From positions 1 through 26,899 of IMG/VR virus record IMGVR_UViG_3300050821_016722: a stretch of 26,899 bases of DNA. One strand, given 5' to 3'. Below are positions 15,744 to 21,376 of the stretch, one piece after another (the stretch's first letter is position 1; every line of letters starts with the position of its first letter). The position numbers were made by a program, and so were the translations under genes. The notes under the pieces were generated by a model. It did no database searches. It was given only the letters and a program-made list of their open reading frames with translations, and was not told where the DNA came from. Origin of the DNA: a virus.

Positions 15744-16065
15744 CGACAGCGTCCTCCGCACCTAAATATTTTTTATAATCTTCCTGAGATATGGATGGAA
15801 AAATCCAACCACGTTTTCGTACCTCCTCGAAAAACAACGCCGTCGTATCGCAAGCGCGCCTCACAACATCTTCCGGCGACATGAGATCGAGTTTCGCTCG
15901 TCCGCTCGAATCTTCTCCGTCCGGTCTAGCGGACACCATTCCCCAATGCGTCACGAGCTTTGACGCCATATCGGCTTCGGGGCCGAAATGCTCGTCACTG
16001 TGAATCATTACCTTTCTGCTAGTGTTTCTAAAATCGTCTTTGACGAGATACGCCTTGACCGTCAT
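15736..16065 (-). CDS. Small phage protein of unknown function
   Basis: 109 residues from ATG 16065, with GGAGGGA 6 nt upstream. The sequence opens MTVKAYLVKDDFRNTSRKVM and later has SPEDVVRRACDTTALFFEEVRKRGW. It appears to be a compact alpha/beta protein without a known motif. Its TGA overlaps the start of the next gene by 8 nt, suggesting coupled translation. Confidence 0.6.
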   Translation of the reverse strand: MTVKAYLVKDDFRNTSRKVMIHSDEHFGPEADMASKLVTHWGMVSARPDGEDSSGRAKLDLMSPEDVVRRACDTTALFFEEVRKRGWIFPSISQEDYKKYLGAEDAVDD

Positions 16066-16079
16066 GTTCTTCCCTCCGT

Positions 16080-16286
16080 TTATCGAGCCTTCTCCAAACA
16101 GCGCTCGACGAACTGCTCTATACCCTCGCGGGCGATATCGGTCGGCGTGCGCCGCAAATCCGCGGCCAACGCCCAGACCCGGTCCCGCAGTTCCTCGGAC
16201 ATCGGCACCGACATGGTGTGCCGCTTGGCGTCAGGCCGGCGATGATACTCGCGCTTGCGCGGCTCGGTTTCGATCGCCCGCGTCAC
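16080..16286 (-). CDS. Ribbon-helix-helix (Arc/CopG-like) protein
   Basis: 68 residues from GTG 16286, overlapping the upstream TGA (GTGA). A basic N-terminal arm (TRAIETEPRKREYHRRPDAK) precedes a beta strand and two helices (TMSVPMSEELRDRVWALAAD and RTPTDIAREGIEQFVERCL). This matches the ribbon-helix-helix DNA-binding fold. Such proteins bind DNA as dimers and usually repress their own or nearby promoters. It is coupled to the XRE-type regulator just upstream, so the two may form a small regulatory unit inside the late operon. Confidence 0.7.
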   Translation of the reverse strand: MTRAIETEPRKREYHRRPDAKRHTMSVPMSEELRDRVWALAADLRRTPTDIAREGIEQFVERCLEKAR

Positions 16287-16507
16287 GATTTTTTAAATCC
16301 CACGGAACGCAGAAACTCTATCAGCGCGTCCGCTCGGCCCTGCTGATGCTCTTTATGAAGCGTCAACAGCAGCGTTCGATAAGGTCCGGTGAAAGACGAC
16401 AGGCCTTTCTCGTAACGAGCGACGGTCTGGACATTGACGTCCAGCAACTCCGACAATTGAGACTGCGTCAAGCCAAGATCAAGTCTCATCTGCAGAGGAC
16501 CGATCAT
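16283..16507 (-). CDS. XRE-family helix-turn-helix regulator
   Basis: 74 residues from ATG 16507, overlapping the upstream TGA. The segment QMRLDLGLTQSQLSELLDVN followed by VQTVARYEKG is a textbook Cro/CI-type helix-turn-helix covering most of the protein (residues about 6-35). The remainder is helical (RTLLLTLHKEHQQGRADALI). It would bind operator DNA; the palindromes at 18951-18990 or the GTGT-N-ACAC sites are possible targets but nothing links them directly. It is embedded in an operon rather than divergent from a promoter, which is unusual for a phage repressor. Confidence 0.8.
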   Translation of the reverse strand: MIGPLQMRLDLGLTQSQLSELLDVNVQTVARYEKGLSSFTGPYRTLLLTLHKEHQQGRADALIEFLRSVGFKKS

Positions 16508-16692
16508 ATCGGCAAGCCCCTGATGTCGTCTTCGCTCGGCTCCTGGTGGCGAAGCTCCGCCAATTCGTCCATGGCCTGCTGGCCGAGCCTGGCGATCTCG
16601 ATCAGCCGCTGCAGCTTGCGGTGAAGCTTGGCGTCGAACCAGACGTCGGCCGCGCGCAGCAGCTCCTGGGCAAGGACATCAAGCTCAGTCAT
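16504..16692 (-). CDS. Small helical phage protein
   Basis: 62 residues from ATG 16692. The sequence (MTELDVLAQELLRAADVWFD, then LHRKLQRLIEIARLGQQAMD) is almost entirely helical and rich in Leu, Glu and Arg, ending QEPSEDDIRGLPI. It overlaps the upstream stop by 8 nt and the XRE regulator by 4 nt. Its function is unknown; it could be a small oligomeric accessory protein. Confidence 0.6.
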   Translation of the reverse strand: MTELDVLAQELLRAADVWFDAKLHRKLQRLIEIARLGQQAMDELAELRHQEPSEDDIRGLPI

Positions 16693-16882
16693 TCAAATAG
16701 TCCTCGTACGAATCGTAGACCTTGACGCCATCTTCCCAGCGGTAGTTCGACTTCGGCCACTCGACGACAGAGCGAACCCAGGATTCCCTTTGCTGGCGAA
16801 ACATCTCTTCGCGCTGCTCCGGCGTCATTTTCTGAACAGCTTCGGCGCTCTCGCGCAGTAGCTTCTCAAGTTCCGGCGTCAT
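16685..16882 (-). CDS. Small phage protein of unknown function
   Basis: 65 residues from ATG 16882, with GAGAGG shortly upstream. It is charged and helical (MTPELEKLLRESAEAVQKMT, then EQREEMFRQQRESWVRSVVE), with an acidic, Tyr-rich tail ending YDSYEDYLND. This pattern of E/Q-rich helices followed by W and Y-rich acidic ends is common among small phage proteins of unknown role. Confidence 0.65.
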   Translation of the reverse strand: MTPELEKLLRESAEAVQKMTPEQREEMFRQQRESWVRSVVEWPKSNYRWEDGVKVYDSYEDYLND

Positions 16883-16891
16883 GCGATCCTC

Positions 16892-17098
16892 TCAGTAATC
16901 GCCGTCCTGAAGCACACGGACCTTCGGCTTGTCGATCGGCAGACGGACCAGCGTGCCGTTGAACTTCAAACCGTGCTGTTTAAGTTCAGCTACGAGAAGC
17001 TCCTTGGCCTGCTCCTCGGTCTCCGCGACAACGACCGCCGAAGCGCCGACATAGTGTCCGGTGATGTCGTTGGATGTGTAGACCGATAAGGCCGTCAT
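16892..17098 (-). CDS. Small phage protein of unknown function
   Basis: 68 residues from ATG 17098, overlapping the upstream TGA (ATGA). The pattern MTALSVYTSNDITGHYVGAS, then AVVVAETEEQAKELLVAELK and HGLKFNGTLVRLP, reads as alternating strands and a helix, a small ferredoxin-like shape. The segment VVVAETEEQAKELL is found in many small phage and bacterial hypothetical proteins. No function is assigned. Confidence 0.65.
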   Translation of the reverse strand: MTALSVYTSNDITGHYVGASAVVVAETEEQAKELLVAELKQHGLKFNGTLVRLPIDKPKVRVLQDGDY

Positions 17099-17250
17099 CG
17101 CTTTTTCTTAGGATGAGCGTATTCGCCGAGCCGGCTGATCGGGTTCGACGAGGATGCCTTGGGCTTGGCGGCCGCAGCTTGCGGCTTGGCGGCCGCCGTT
17201 TTCATCGACGCGCCCATCTTGTTCGGTACGACAGTCTTTCGGCCCGCCAT
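17095..17250 (-). CDS. Small Lys/Ala/Pro-rich protein
   Basis: 51 residues from ATG 17250, below the length at which most ORF callers report. The product starts MAGRKTVVPNKMGASMKTAA, has two Ala-Lys-Pro stretches, and ends EYAHPKKKR. It is highly basic and disordered in character, like histone-H1-type or HU tails, so nucleic-acid binding is plausible. It is coupled to its neighbours: 2 nt after the upstream TGA and ATGA overlap downstream. Confidence 0.6.
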   Translation of the reverse strand: MAGRKTVVPNKMGASMKTAAAKPQAAAAKPKASSSNPISRLGEYAHPKKKR

Positions 17251-17252
17251 GA

Positions 17253-17543
17253 TCAGCCCCCGGTCAGCTTGACGAGAAACTCCCGGATCCGATCGGCCAA
17301 GGGTCTGGCGTGCGCCGGCGCGGCGCCGTCCTCCGGGAAAAGCTCGTCGACGAGACGGCGCAATCCGCCTTCGCTCGGCGCAGGCTTGTTTGGCGGTGGA
17401 GGAACAATGCCAGTGTCGCCGTCGCCAGTTCCGACGACCGCGCTCGGCGGATCGTAATGCATACGCCGGGACATCGGATCAGGGACGTCTTCGCCGTTGT
17501 TCTCGCTCGAGGGCGCGTCGGCGGCCGTGTTTTCGTCAACCAT
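17253..17543 (-). CDS. Small acidic, proline-rich protein
   Basis: 96 residues from ATG 17543, overlapping the upstream TGA by 8 nt. The N-terminal half is acidic and disordered in composition (MVDENTAADAPSSENNGEDV, GTGDGDTGIVPPPPNKPAPS). The C-terminal part forms a likely helix pair (LRRLVDELFPEDG and RPLADRIREFLVKLTGG). No motif is recognised. It precedes the basic protein at 17095-17250, and the opposite charges could allow the two to interact, but this is speculation. Confidence 0.55.
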   Translation of the reverse strand: MVDENTAADAPSSENNGEDVPDPMSRRMHYDPPSAVVGTGDGDTGIVPPPPNKPAPSEGGLRRLVDELFPEDGAAPAHARPLADRIREFLVKLTGG

Positions 17544-17853
17544 TATGCTTCTCCTTCAACGTCAGATATCTGATCAGAATCGTCTTCGGCGACAAACCAT
17601 CGCTTCTGACCCAAGCGTAACCGCTCTCTTTGTCAACGGACAAGACGCGGTAAATGTTCTTGCTGACCTCGGGCTCTATGAGAACCTCGTCGCCGACCTC
17701 GATCGGGCGTTTCTCGTGGCCGACCACTTCGGCCCACGGGACAAAAATATGATATCCGCTGATCTCGGCGCAGAGTCCGCCGTCCACGTTCGCAACCTTG
17801 GCGCGGACATGGACGGTGTCGCCTTCGCGCACGCTGTTCGGATCGACGCTCAT
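17536..17853 (-). CDS. Small beta-rich phage protein, first gene of the operon
   Basis: 105 residues from ATG 17853, with GGGGG 7 nt upstream as a weak ribosome-binding site. The sequence (VREGDTVHVRAKVANVDGG, then YHIFVPWAEVVGHEKRPIE and VGDEVLIEPEVSKNIYRVLS) has the alternating pattern of a small beta barrel, perhaps SH3- or OB-like. The phrase GDEVLI...YRVLSVDKESGYAWV is common among such domains in phage and bacterial proteins. It opens the minus-strand terminase operon. The precise role is unknown. Confidence 0.65.
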   Translation of the reverse strand: MSVDPNSVREGDTVHVRAKVANVDGGLCAEISGYHIFVPWAEVVGHEKRPIEVGDEVLIEPEVSKNIYRVLSVDKESGYAWVRSDGLSPKTILIRYLTLKEKHNG

Positions 17854-18241
17854 CGAGAAACCCCCGGCGACCGCTGCTCCTCCAAACCTGCCTTACGAAC
17901 AGGCTCCCGCCCAAGCGCACATGGGCGTCGGAACACGAAGCAGCGGCCGGGACGGAGCATCTCCCCGGCGAGCGGGCAAGTCAATACCATATTATAGGAT
18001 GGTGTGGATTTTCTGAAGAAGCGAAGACTGCGCGGGGTCCCGGCGCTACCAGGACTGTTGTCAGACCGCTTTTGCTCCGAAAGCGGTCCTGATCTGCACG
18101 GGAACGCCTCGACGCCTGGCTCTCGGAGCGTGAACTCGCTTTTACCGTGCTCGCAGCGTGAGCGACTGCCGCTCCCGCGCATTGACAGCGACCGTAGCAG
18201 CGACGCCGACCCGGCGCAATGCCGCGGCGGCTGAGCGGTCT
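17854..18241. other. Intergenic region, 388 nt, with promoter-like elements
   Basis: No convincing gene is present. On the minus strand a perfect TATAAT (17996-17991) lies upstream of the operon at 17853, with only a weak -35. A second weak candidate starts at TTGACT (17984-17979). A GACCGCTTT/AAAGCGGTC hairpin occurs near 18065-18089 without a U-tract. The HNH reading frame stays open for about 87 codons past its TAG into this region, but the composition does not look like protein. Confidence 0.5.
17991..17996 (-). promoter_or_regulatory. Candidate -10 element for the terminase operon
   Basis: TATAAT on the minus strand, about 140 nt ahead of the first operon gene. The -35 position (TCTTCA or TTCTTC) is poor, so an activator or another sigma factor may be needed. 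Confidence 0.3.
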
Positions 18242-18619
18242 CTAGTCAAAGATGCTCGGCTCGCACTGTTTGAGTCGAACATGCTCTTCCCGGTGATGCG
18301 CTCTGCATAACCAAACGACATCAAGCGGCCTCTTATAATCCGGATGGTGAGCCTCAGCATTCGGTAAACCGCAAACTTCACAGGCGCCGCGGGTCATGCG
18401 GCCGATTCTTATTTCGTATTGCGCCGCCTCTCTCGCTTTGATCTTATCTGCGTTTCGTAATCGGCAACGTTTACCGTGCTCCGGATGCGCCTCAAACCAC
18501 GCTTTCACTAAAGCTTTCTGGCGGTCAGGATTTCGCTTTCGCCAAGCTCGCATGTTCTCAAGCTGTCGCTGGCGTTTCTGTTCGGCCGTTAAGCCTATGA
18601 GTTTTCTACCTTTCGGCAT
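18242..18619 (-). CDS. HNH homing-type endonuclease
   Basis: 125 residues from ATG 18619. The N-terminal half is basic and helical (RKLIGLTAEQKRQRQLENMR), probably DNA-binding. Residues 80-113 are an HNH core with two zinc knuckles: C80-x2-C83, HH at 91-92 with D94, then C105-x2-HH at 108-109. It would cut one or both DNA strands with a single metal ion. No group I intron borders are visible, so it is a free-standing nuclease in an otherwise noncoding tract. No Shine-Dalgarno precedes the ATG; a -10-like TATAAA at 18631-18626 would give a leaderless message. It ends in TAG, then a long open frame. Confidence 0.85.
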   Translation of the reverse strand: MPKGRKLIGLTAEQKRQRQLENMRAWRKRNPDRQKALVKAWFEAHPEHGKRCRLRNADKIKAREAAQYEIRIGRMTRGACEVCGLPNAEAHHPDYKRPLDVVWLCRAHHREEHVRLKQCEPSIFD

Positions 18620-18625
18620 GAAAAA

Positions 18626-18656
18626 TTTATAGCATAAAAATATTCCATTCGTCCAA
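18626..18656 (-). promoter_or_regulatory. Promoter candidate of the HNH gene
   Basis: On the minus strand TTGGAC (18656-18651), a 19-nt spacer, and TATAAA (18631-18626). The predicted start falls at about the ATG, consistent with a leaderless transcript. Confidence 0.35.
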
Positions 18657-19111
18657 AACTTTTTGGCGGGGACGTTTGGGGCCTCCGACCACTCACGATC
18701 CCAGGACCCTGCGCCGATAGGAATTCCTCTCGAGCCGGCGCGGCCTACCAGGCTCTCCCGAGCTCCGCCAGACCAGGCGTCGCTCGAGCAGATCGAGATC
18801 AGCCTCGAAGCGGTTCGAATCCTATATCATCCGCCGAACTGCTTAATTAAAATATTATAATCATTACACAATTCGCTTGTCGCCGATACTCCGCCCCAAT
18901 ATTCACCCTAACAAGCCGCGCCTCCGCGTCGGTTGTCGGGTTGTATGATGACCTGATGTCAGGTGACATGGCTATACGGTGATCAGGTGATGCGACGATG
19001 CGGCCGCACAATAGGTAAGTCAGCATGACTGACCTAATTTTCCACCGTTTTGGTTTGCGGCGCGGGGGGAAATTTTCGAGGCGCACCGACTAAGCTTGAC
19101 CTAAAAACCGC
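18632..19111. other. Intergenic tract, about 480 nt, without a convincing gene
   Basis: The left half is GC-rich and complex, and contains GGTTCGAATCC near 18812, a sequence typical of a tRNA T arm, but I could not fold a full tRNA around it. The right half is AT-richer and carries palindromes at 18951-18990. An ORF of 79 codons on the minus strand (18847-19086) lacks a ribosome-binding site and a protein-like pattern. Confidence 0.4.
18951..18990. promoter_or_regulatory. Operator-like palindrome plus half site
   Basis: ACCTGATGTCAGGT (18951-18964) is a perfect 6-2-6 palindrome. TCAGGTGA occurs at 18959-18966 and again at 18983-18990, 24 nt apart. Spacing and symmetry fit a phage repressor operator, but no partner protein is proven. 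Confidence 0.4.
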
Positions 19112-19140
19112 TTGACACAGTGTCATACACATGATCTACT
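19112..19140 (+). promoter_or_regulatory. Rightward promoter with embedded palindrome
   Basis: TTGACA (19112-19117), 17-nt spacer, TCTACT (19135-19140). GTGTCATACAC (19120-19130) lies between the two elements and resembles the GTGT-N-ACAC sites at 20364 and 25901. It would drive the small plus-strand genes from 19176. Confidence 0.6.
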
Positions 19141-19143
19141 CCC

Positions 19144-19178
19144 GTCACTGAGTTTTTCATTCACAGGAGCGGATCATG
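19144..19178 (+). repeat. Leader repeat, copy 1
   Basis: This 35-nt leader, ending at the ATG of the 35-codon gene, matches 19313-19347 at 32 of 35 positions. It contains the ribosome-binding site (GGAGCG) and the AGTTTTTCATTCAC segment. Confidence 0.85.
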
Positions 19179-19283
19179 ACCTACCAAAACCTTAGAAGCC
19201 TCGCACTCGCCGCCGTAGTATTCGGTTACGGCGCAGTCATGCTTTGCGTCGCCGGTTTCGCGTTCCTAGCGGCGTTTCACTAG
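19176..19283 (+). CDS. Small membrane peptide, 35 residues
   Basis: Starts at ATG 19176 behind AGGAGCGGATC and ends in TAG. The product begins MTYQNLRSLALAAVVFGYGA and continues as an almost unbroken hydrophobic stretch (about residues 8-34) to FLAAFH, so it is probably a single-span membrane peptide. It could be a holin-like, superinfection or regulatory peptide; the size and position do not decide. It is the first gene after the promoter at 19112 and lies in a repeat-flanked cassette. Confidence 0.6.
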   Translation: MTYQNLRSLALAAVVFGYGAVMLCVAGFAFLAAFH

Positions 19284-19313
19284 CGCCAATCGACACGCCT
19301 TCACCTCGCAACG
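19283..19313 (+). repeat. Trailer repeat, copy 1
   Basis: GCGCCAATCGACACGCCTTC opens a 31-nt segment that recurs at 19556-19586 with one mismatch. It follows the stop of the first small gene directly. Confidence 0.85.
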
Positions 19314-19347
19314 TCACTGAGTTTTCCATTCACGGGAGCGAATCATG
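19313..19347 (+). repeat. Leader repeat, copy 2
   Basis: Second copy of the 35-nt leader (see 19144-19178), ending at the ATG of the 68-codon gene. Three substitutions relative to copy 1. Confidence 0.85.
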
Positions 19348-19551
19348 GCAAAGCAATTCACCGTCCAATACGCCAACCAACCGTGGCGCAATCGTTCCTT
19401 CGCCATACGCGGCATTTGCGAGCATGACGTGCTCAACCCGTGCTGGGATAACCGCAAAACCGACATCCCTGGTCAGCATTGGGGCGGCGGTTTGGCGTGC
19501 TCGCCGTGCACAGAAGCCGCTAAGGCCGCTAAAACCGCTAAGCGTCCTTAA
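19345..19551 (+). CDS. Small Cys/Trp-containing phage protein
   Basis: 68 residues from ATG 19345, with GGGAGCG 4 nt upstream. The sequence (MAKQFTVQYANQPWRNRSFA, then ICEHDVLNPCWDNRK and GLACSPCTEAAKAAKTAKRP) has four Cys residues, two as C-x2-C near the C-terminus, and an Ala/Lys tail. A small zinc-binding protein is possible. It is the second gene of the cassette row and is flanked by the leader and trailer repeats. Stop is TAA. Confidence 0.6.
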   Translation: MAKQFTVQYANQPWRNRSFAIRGICEHDVLNPCWDNRKTDIPGQHWGGGLACSPCTEAAKAAKTAKRP

Positions 19552-19555
19552 ACCT

Positions 19556-19586
19556 GCGCCAATCGACACGCCTTCACCCCGCAACG
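19556..19586 (+). repeat. Trailer repeat, copy 2
   Basis: Second copy of the 31-nt trailer, one mismatch from 19283-19313. It runs into the ribosome-binding site (GGAGCAACGCCA) of the third gene. Confidence 0.85.
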
Positions 19587-19597
19587 GAGCAACGCCA

Positions 19598-19867
19598 ATG
19601 ACTTGGAACCACGTTCAATTCGCAACACGCGGCGGATATGACGCCTTCCCAAAGGCGCGGATCGAGCGCGCCTATGCGCACTACGCCATGCTGTGCGGCG
19701 GAAAGGCTCTTGGCGGGCGAATCGGCGGGCCCGTGCTATACTTCCTCACCTACAAAATGTATCTCGGCAAATCACCGGAACGCGCCGCCGTATCAGAATA
19801 CCTTTACCGCGTTTGGCTCTCAATCGAATCAAAGACATTCGGAACGCCGCATATCCTTGGCCTCTAG
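19598..19867 (+). CDS. Small phage protein of unknown function
   Basis: 89 residues from ATG 19598, with GGAG 9 nt upstream. The product (MTWNHVQFATRGGYDAFPKA, then AHYAMLCGGKALGGRIGGPV and YFLTYKMYLGKSPERAAVS) is aromatic-rich and probably helical. Its TAG at 19865-19867 lies in a CTAG that also supplies the TAG of the convergent gene 19864-20328. No family recognised. Confidence 0.6.
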   Translation: MTWNHVQFATRGGYDAFPKARIERAYAHYAMLCGGKALGGRIGGPVLYFLTYKMYLGKSPERAAVSEYLYRVWLSIESKTFGTPHILGL

Positions 19868-20328
19868 GTGTCCTTGAACCCCTCCCCGGATCCGCCTCCC
19901 GCCGCGCCTCTCTCGGCCGCCTTTGTGGCCTCGGAGAGCCGCGGCGTTGCGACATGCGCCGGTGGAACACCCGCCGGAAGCTTCTTAGCCAGACTTCTTA
20001 TCCGTCGAGTGCTGACGCCTTTCGCGCGCCAGTTCTGCAGCCGCTCGACATCCGCGTCGTGTTTTGCTTTCCACTTTAAAACTTCGATAATTATATCGTT
20101 GAACGCCTGCTTTATCTCATCGCGATGCAACGCCCATGTCGGCTTATGGCAGCGTGCGATCAAGCGGAGCTCGTCATTCGATTTTGGCATAGGCTCGCAA
20201 TCTATCATCCAAAAATGAATAACCAGCCGCATCAGCGCGCCGAATCCCGCGCTCGGAAGCCGGATCGCTATGGGATGAGAGGACAAATGGTCGATCGGAA
20301 GCGGTTTGATCACACGTCGTCGCGACAT
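19864..20328 (-). CDS. DUF1376/YdaU-like protein, replication-linked candidate
   Basis: 154 residues from ATG 20328 (TTG 20349 is also open). The core, PLPIDHLSSHPIAIRLPSAG followed by FGALMRLVIHFWMIDCEPMP and DELRLIARCHKPTWALHRDE, matches the usual opening of DUF1376/YdaU-type phage proteins. These start with a strand and a helix bundle and often lie beside replication initiation genes. A basic helical C-terminus follows (VERLQNWRAKG, KKLPAG). It ends in TAG, overlapping the TAG of the convergent plus-strand gene. The link to replication comes from the family, and fits the origin candidate about 1 kb to the right. Confidence 0.6.
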   Translation of the reverse strand: MSRRRVIKPLPIDHLSSHPIAIRLPSAGFGALMRLVIHFWMIDCEPMPKSNDELRLIARCHKPTWALHRDEIKQAFNDIIIEVLKWKAKHDADVERLQNWRAKGVSTRRIRSLAKKLPAGVPPAHVATPRLSEATKAAERGAAGGGSGEGFKDT

Positions 20329-20363
20329 GGCCGGCAAGTTTGTCCGCAAGGATCAATCGTCAA

Positions 20364-20407
20364 GTGTCACACAAAACGCTTGACAAAACGCGTAACAGCA
20401 TTAGAGT
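20364..20407 (+). promoter_or_regulatory. Rightward promoter with upstream GTGTCACAC operator
   Basis: GTGTCACAC (20364-20372), then TTGACA (20380-20385), 16-nt spacer and TAGAGT (20402-20407). It would drive the genes at 20434 and 20658. The divergent gene at 19864-20328 starts 35 nt to the left, so the operator could serve both. Confidence 0.65.
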
Positions 20408-20433
20408 GGCGGAATTCACCGGAGATGACGCCC

Positions 20434-20661
20434 ATGTTCACCGAAACAGTCTGGAGCTTCCGAACCGCTCGCTTCGAAGTCAAACTCTTGGCGCAGTCGC
20501 GAGCGATATCGCCGCAACACACGAGAATGGACCGCAGTTCTCGACCGAGACGAATTAGAAGCGTGCGCCAAACGCCTACGCGACTATTACGCACAACATA
20601 TCCAAGAATGCGGCGCCTAGCCTCTCCAAGCCACACAAACGCTCCAGGACGCCTTTCATGA
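20434..20661 (+). pseudogene. Small gene with apparent frameshift
   Basis: From ATG 20434 (GGAG 9 nt upstream) the frame encodes MFTETVWSFRTARFEVKL, which matches the usual opening of a small phage protein family (WxFRTARFEVxL). It then becomes Arg/Ser/Pro-rich without protein character until a TGA at 20659-20661. The +1 frame over the second half reads RERYRRNTREWTAVLDRDEL, continues EACAKRLRDYYAQHIQECGA, and ends in TAG at 20618-20620. That frame has no start codon, so the real product seems split across two frames. Causes: an indel, programmed frameshifting, or sequencing error. The frame-0 TGA overlaps the next ATG. Confidence 0.5.
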
Positions 20662-20858
20662 CAAACCAGCCTTCACCCTTCCCAAATCCCGACTCGCCCG
20701 CCAGGCGCCCGCCGCTGCGGCGGGAAACCGCCGAAGCGTTCAGCTTCGACGCCGAACCACCGCCGATCAACTGGATCGCCGAATTCGCCCGCTTTCTCGC
20801 CTGCGTCGCCGCAGGGATCGCGATCGTCATGGCCTGCGTGCTGTGGACAGCTAGATAA
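20658..20858 (+). CDS. Small membrane protein
   Basis: 66 residues from ATG 20658. A Pro/Arg-rich cytoplasmic part (MTNQPSPFPNPDSPARRPPL, FSFDAEPPPINW) precedes one hydrophobic span at about residues 43-63 (FARFLACVAAGIAIVMACVL). It is a probable single-pass membrane protein of unknown function. The ATG overlaps the TGA of the frameshifted gene upstream. It ends in TAA, and the last few bases overlap the end of the convergent minus-strand gene. Confidence 0.6.
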   Translation: MTNQPSPFPNPDSPARRPPLRRETAEAFSFDAEPPPINWIAEFARFLACVAAGIAIVMACVLWTAR

Positions 20859-21069
20859 TATCGACGACGGCGACATTAAAACCTGTCGTATCGTAGATAC
20901 GCTTCAAGAACTTCTGGCGCTCTCGCACATAGACCGCCAGATCCTCTTGACTGACCTCACCTTTCTTCGGAACGTCTGGACTCCACTCGGCCGACAAGCG
21001 TCTGTCTTTCCAAATCAATTCACAAACAAACCGCCCCTGTTTGAATTCATGACGCAACTCTTCCTGCAT
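20851..21069 (-). CDS. Small phage protein, in frame with upstream zinc protein across a TAG
   Basis: 72 residues from ATG 21069. The product (MQEELRHEFKQGRFVCELIW, then KDRRLSAEWSPDVPKKGEVS and YVRERQKFLKRIYDTTGFNV) is alpha/beta with a conserved-looking end. Its ATG lies 9 nt after the TAG (21081-21079) of the zinc protein and in the same frame, so reading TAG as sense would join them into one product of about 155 residues. A possible ribosome-binding site (AGGAG) overlaps the upstream TAG. Its own stop is TAG, seven sense codons ahead of TGA. Confidence 0.6.
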   Translation of the reverse strand: MQEELRHEFKQGRFVCELIWKDRRLSAEWSPDVPKKGEVSQEDLAVYVRERQKFLKRIYDTTGFNVAVVDII

Positions 21070-21078
21070 GAATCGCTC

Positions 21079-21318
21079 CTAATCGAAAACACTGACCATT
21101 TTCTTAGCTCGACGCACGTCCACGCATTTCCGACAACGGCGCAGAGGTTCGAATTTCTTATCCTCCGCGCCTCGGGTCATGACCTCGGTTTCTACGCCGC
21201 AATCACAGCAAACCGTTGACCACGCAGCCAGCATGATCGTCTCCCCTTTCCGATTAACGTAAGGCCGTTCACCGACCAGTTCGTAAATTTGATTTTTATA
21301 CGCACGGCGCGTCGTCAT
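21079..21318 (-). CDS. Small zinc-knuckle protein
   Basis: 79 residues from ATG 21318, with AGGGAACGTT upstream. C37-x2-C40 (CCDC) and C62-x2-C65 (CRKC) form a probable zinc ribbon; the N-terminus reads MTTRRAYKNQIYELVGERPY. Proteins of this type are common in phages as nucleic-acid or protein adaptors. It lies next to the iteron array, so a role in origin control is possible but unproven. It ends in TAG directly ahead of the in-frame start at 21069. Confidence 0.65.
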   Translation of the reverse strand: MTTRRAYKNQIYELVGERPYVNRKGETIMLAAWSTVCCDCGVETEVMTRGAEDKKFEPLRRCRKCVDVRRAKKMVSVFD

Positions 21319-21376
21319 AACGTTCCCTATAGATATGGATTGCGCTATCGTCAAAAATAACGCCCGTCAACTAGAA

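Noticed and set aside
17990-18244. Long open frame after the TAG of the HNH gene (about 87 codons)
   Set aside because: The translation is Arg/Ser/Ala-rich without protein pattern and overlaps promoter-like DNA; probably the effect of high GC rather than a real readthrough domain.
18664-18843. tRNA or tmRNA gene
   Set aside because: Only a T-arm-like sequence is clear; acceptor, D and anticodon arms could not be placed with normal sizes.
18847-19086. ORF of 79 codons on the minus strand
   Set aside because: It starts with GTG without a ribosome-binding site, crosses an operator-like palindrome and does not read like a real protein.
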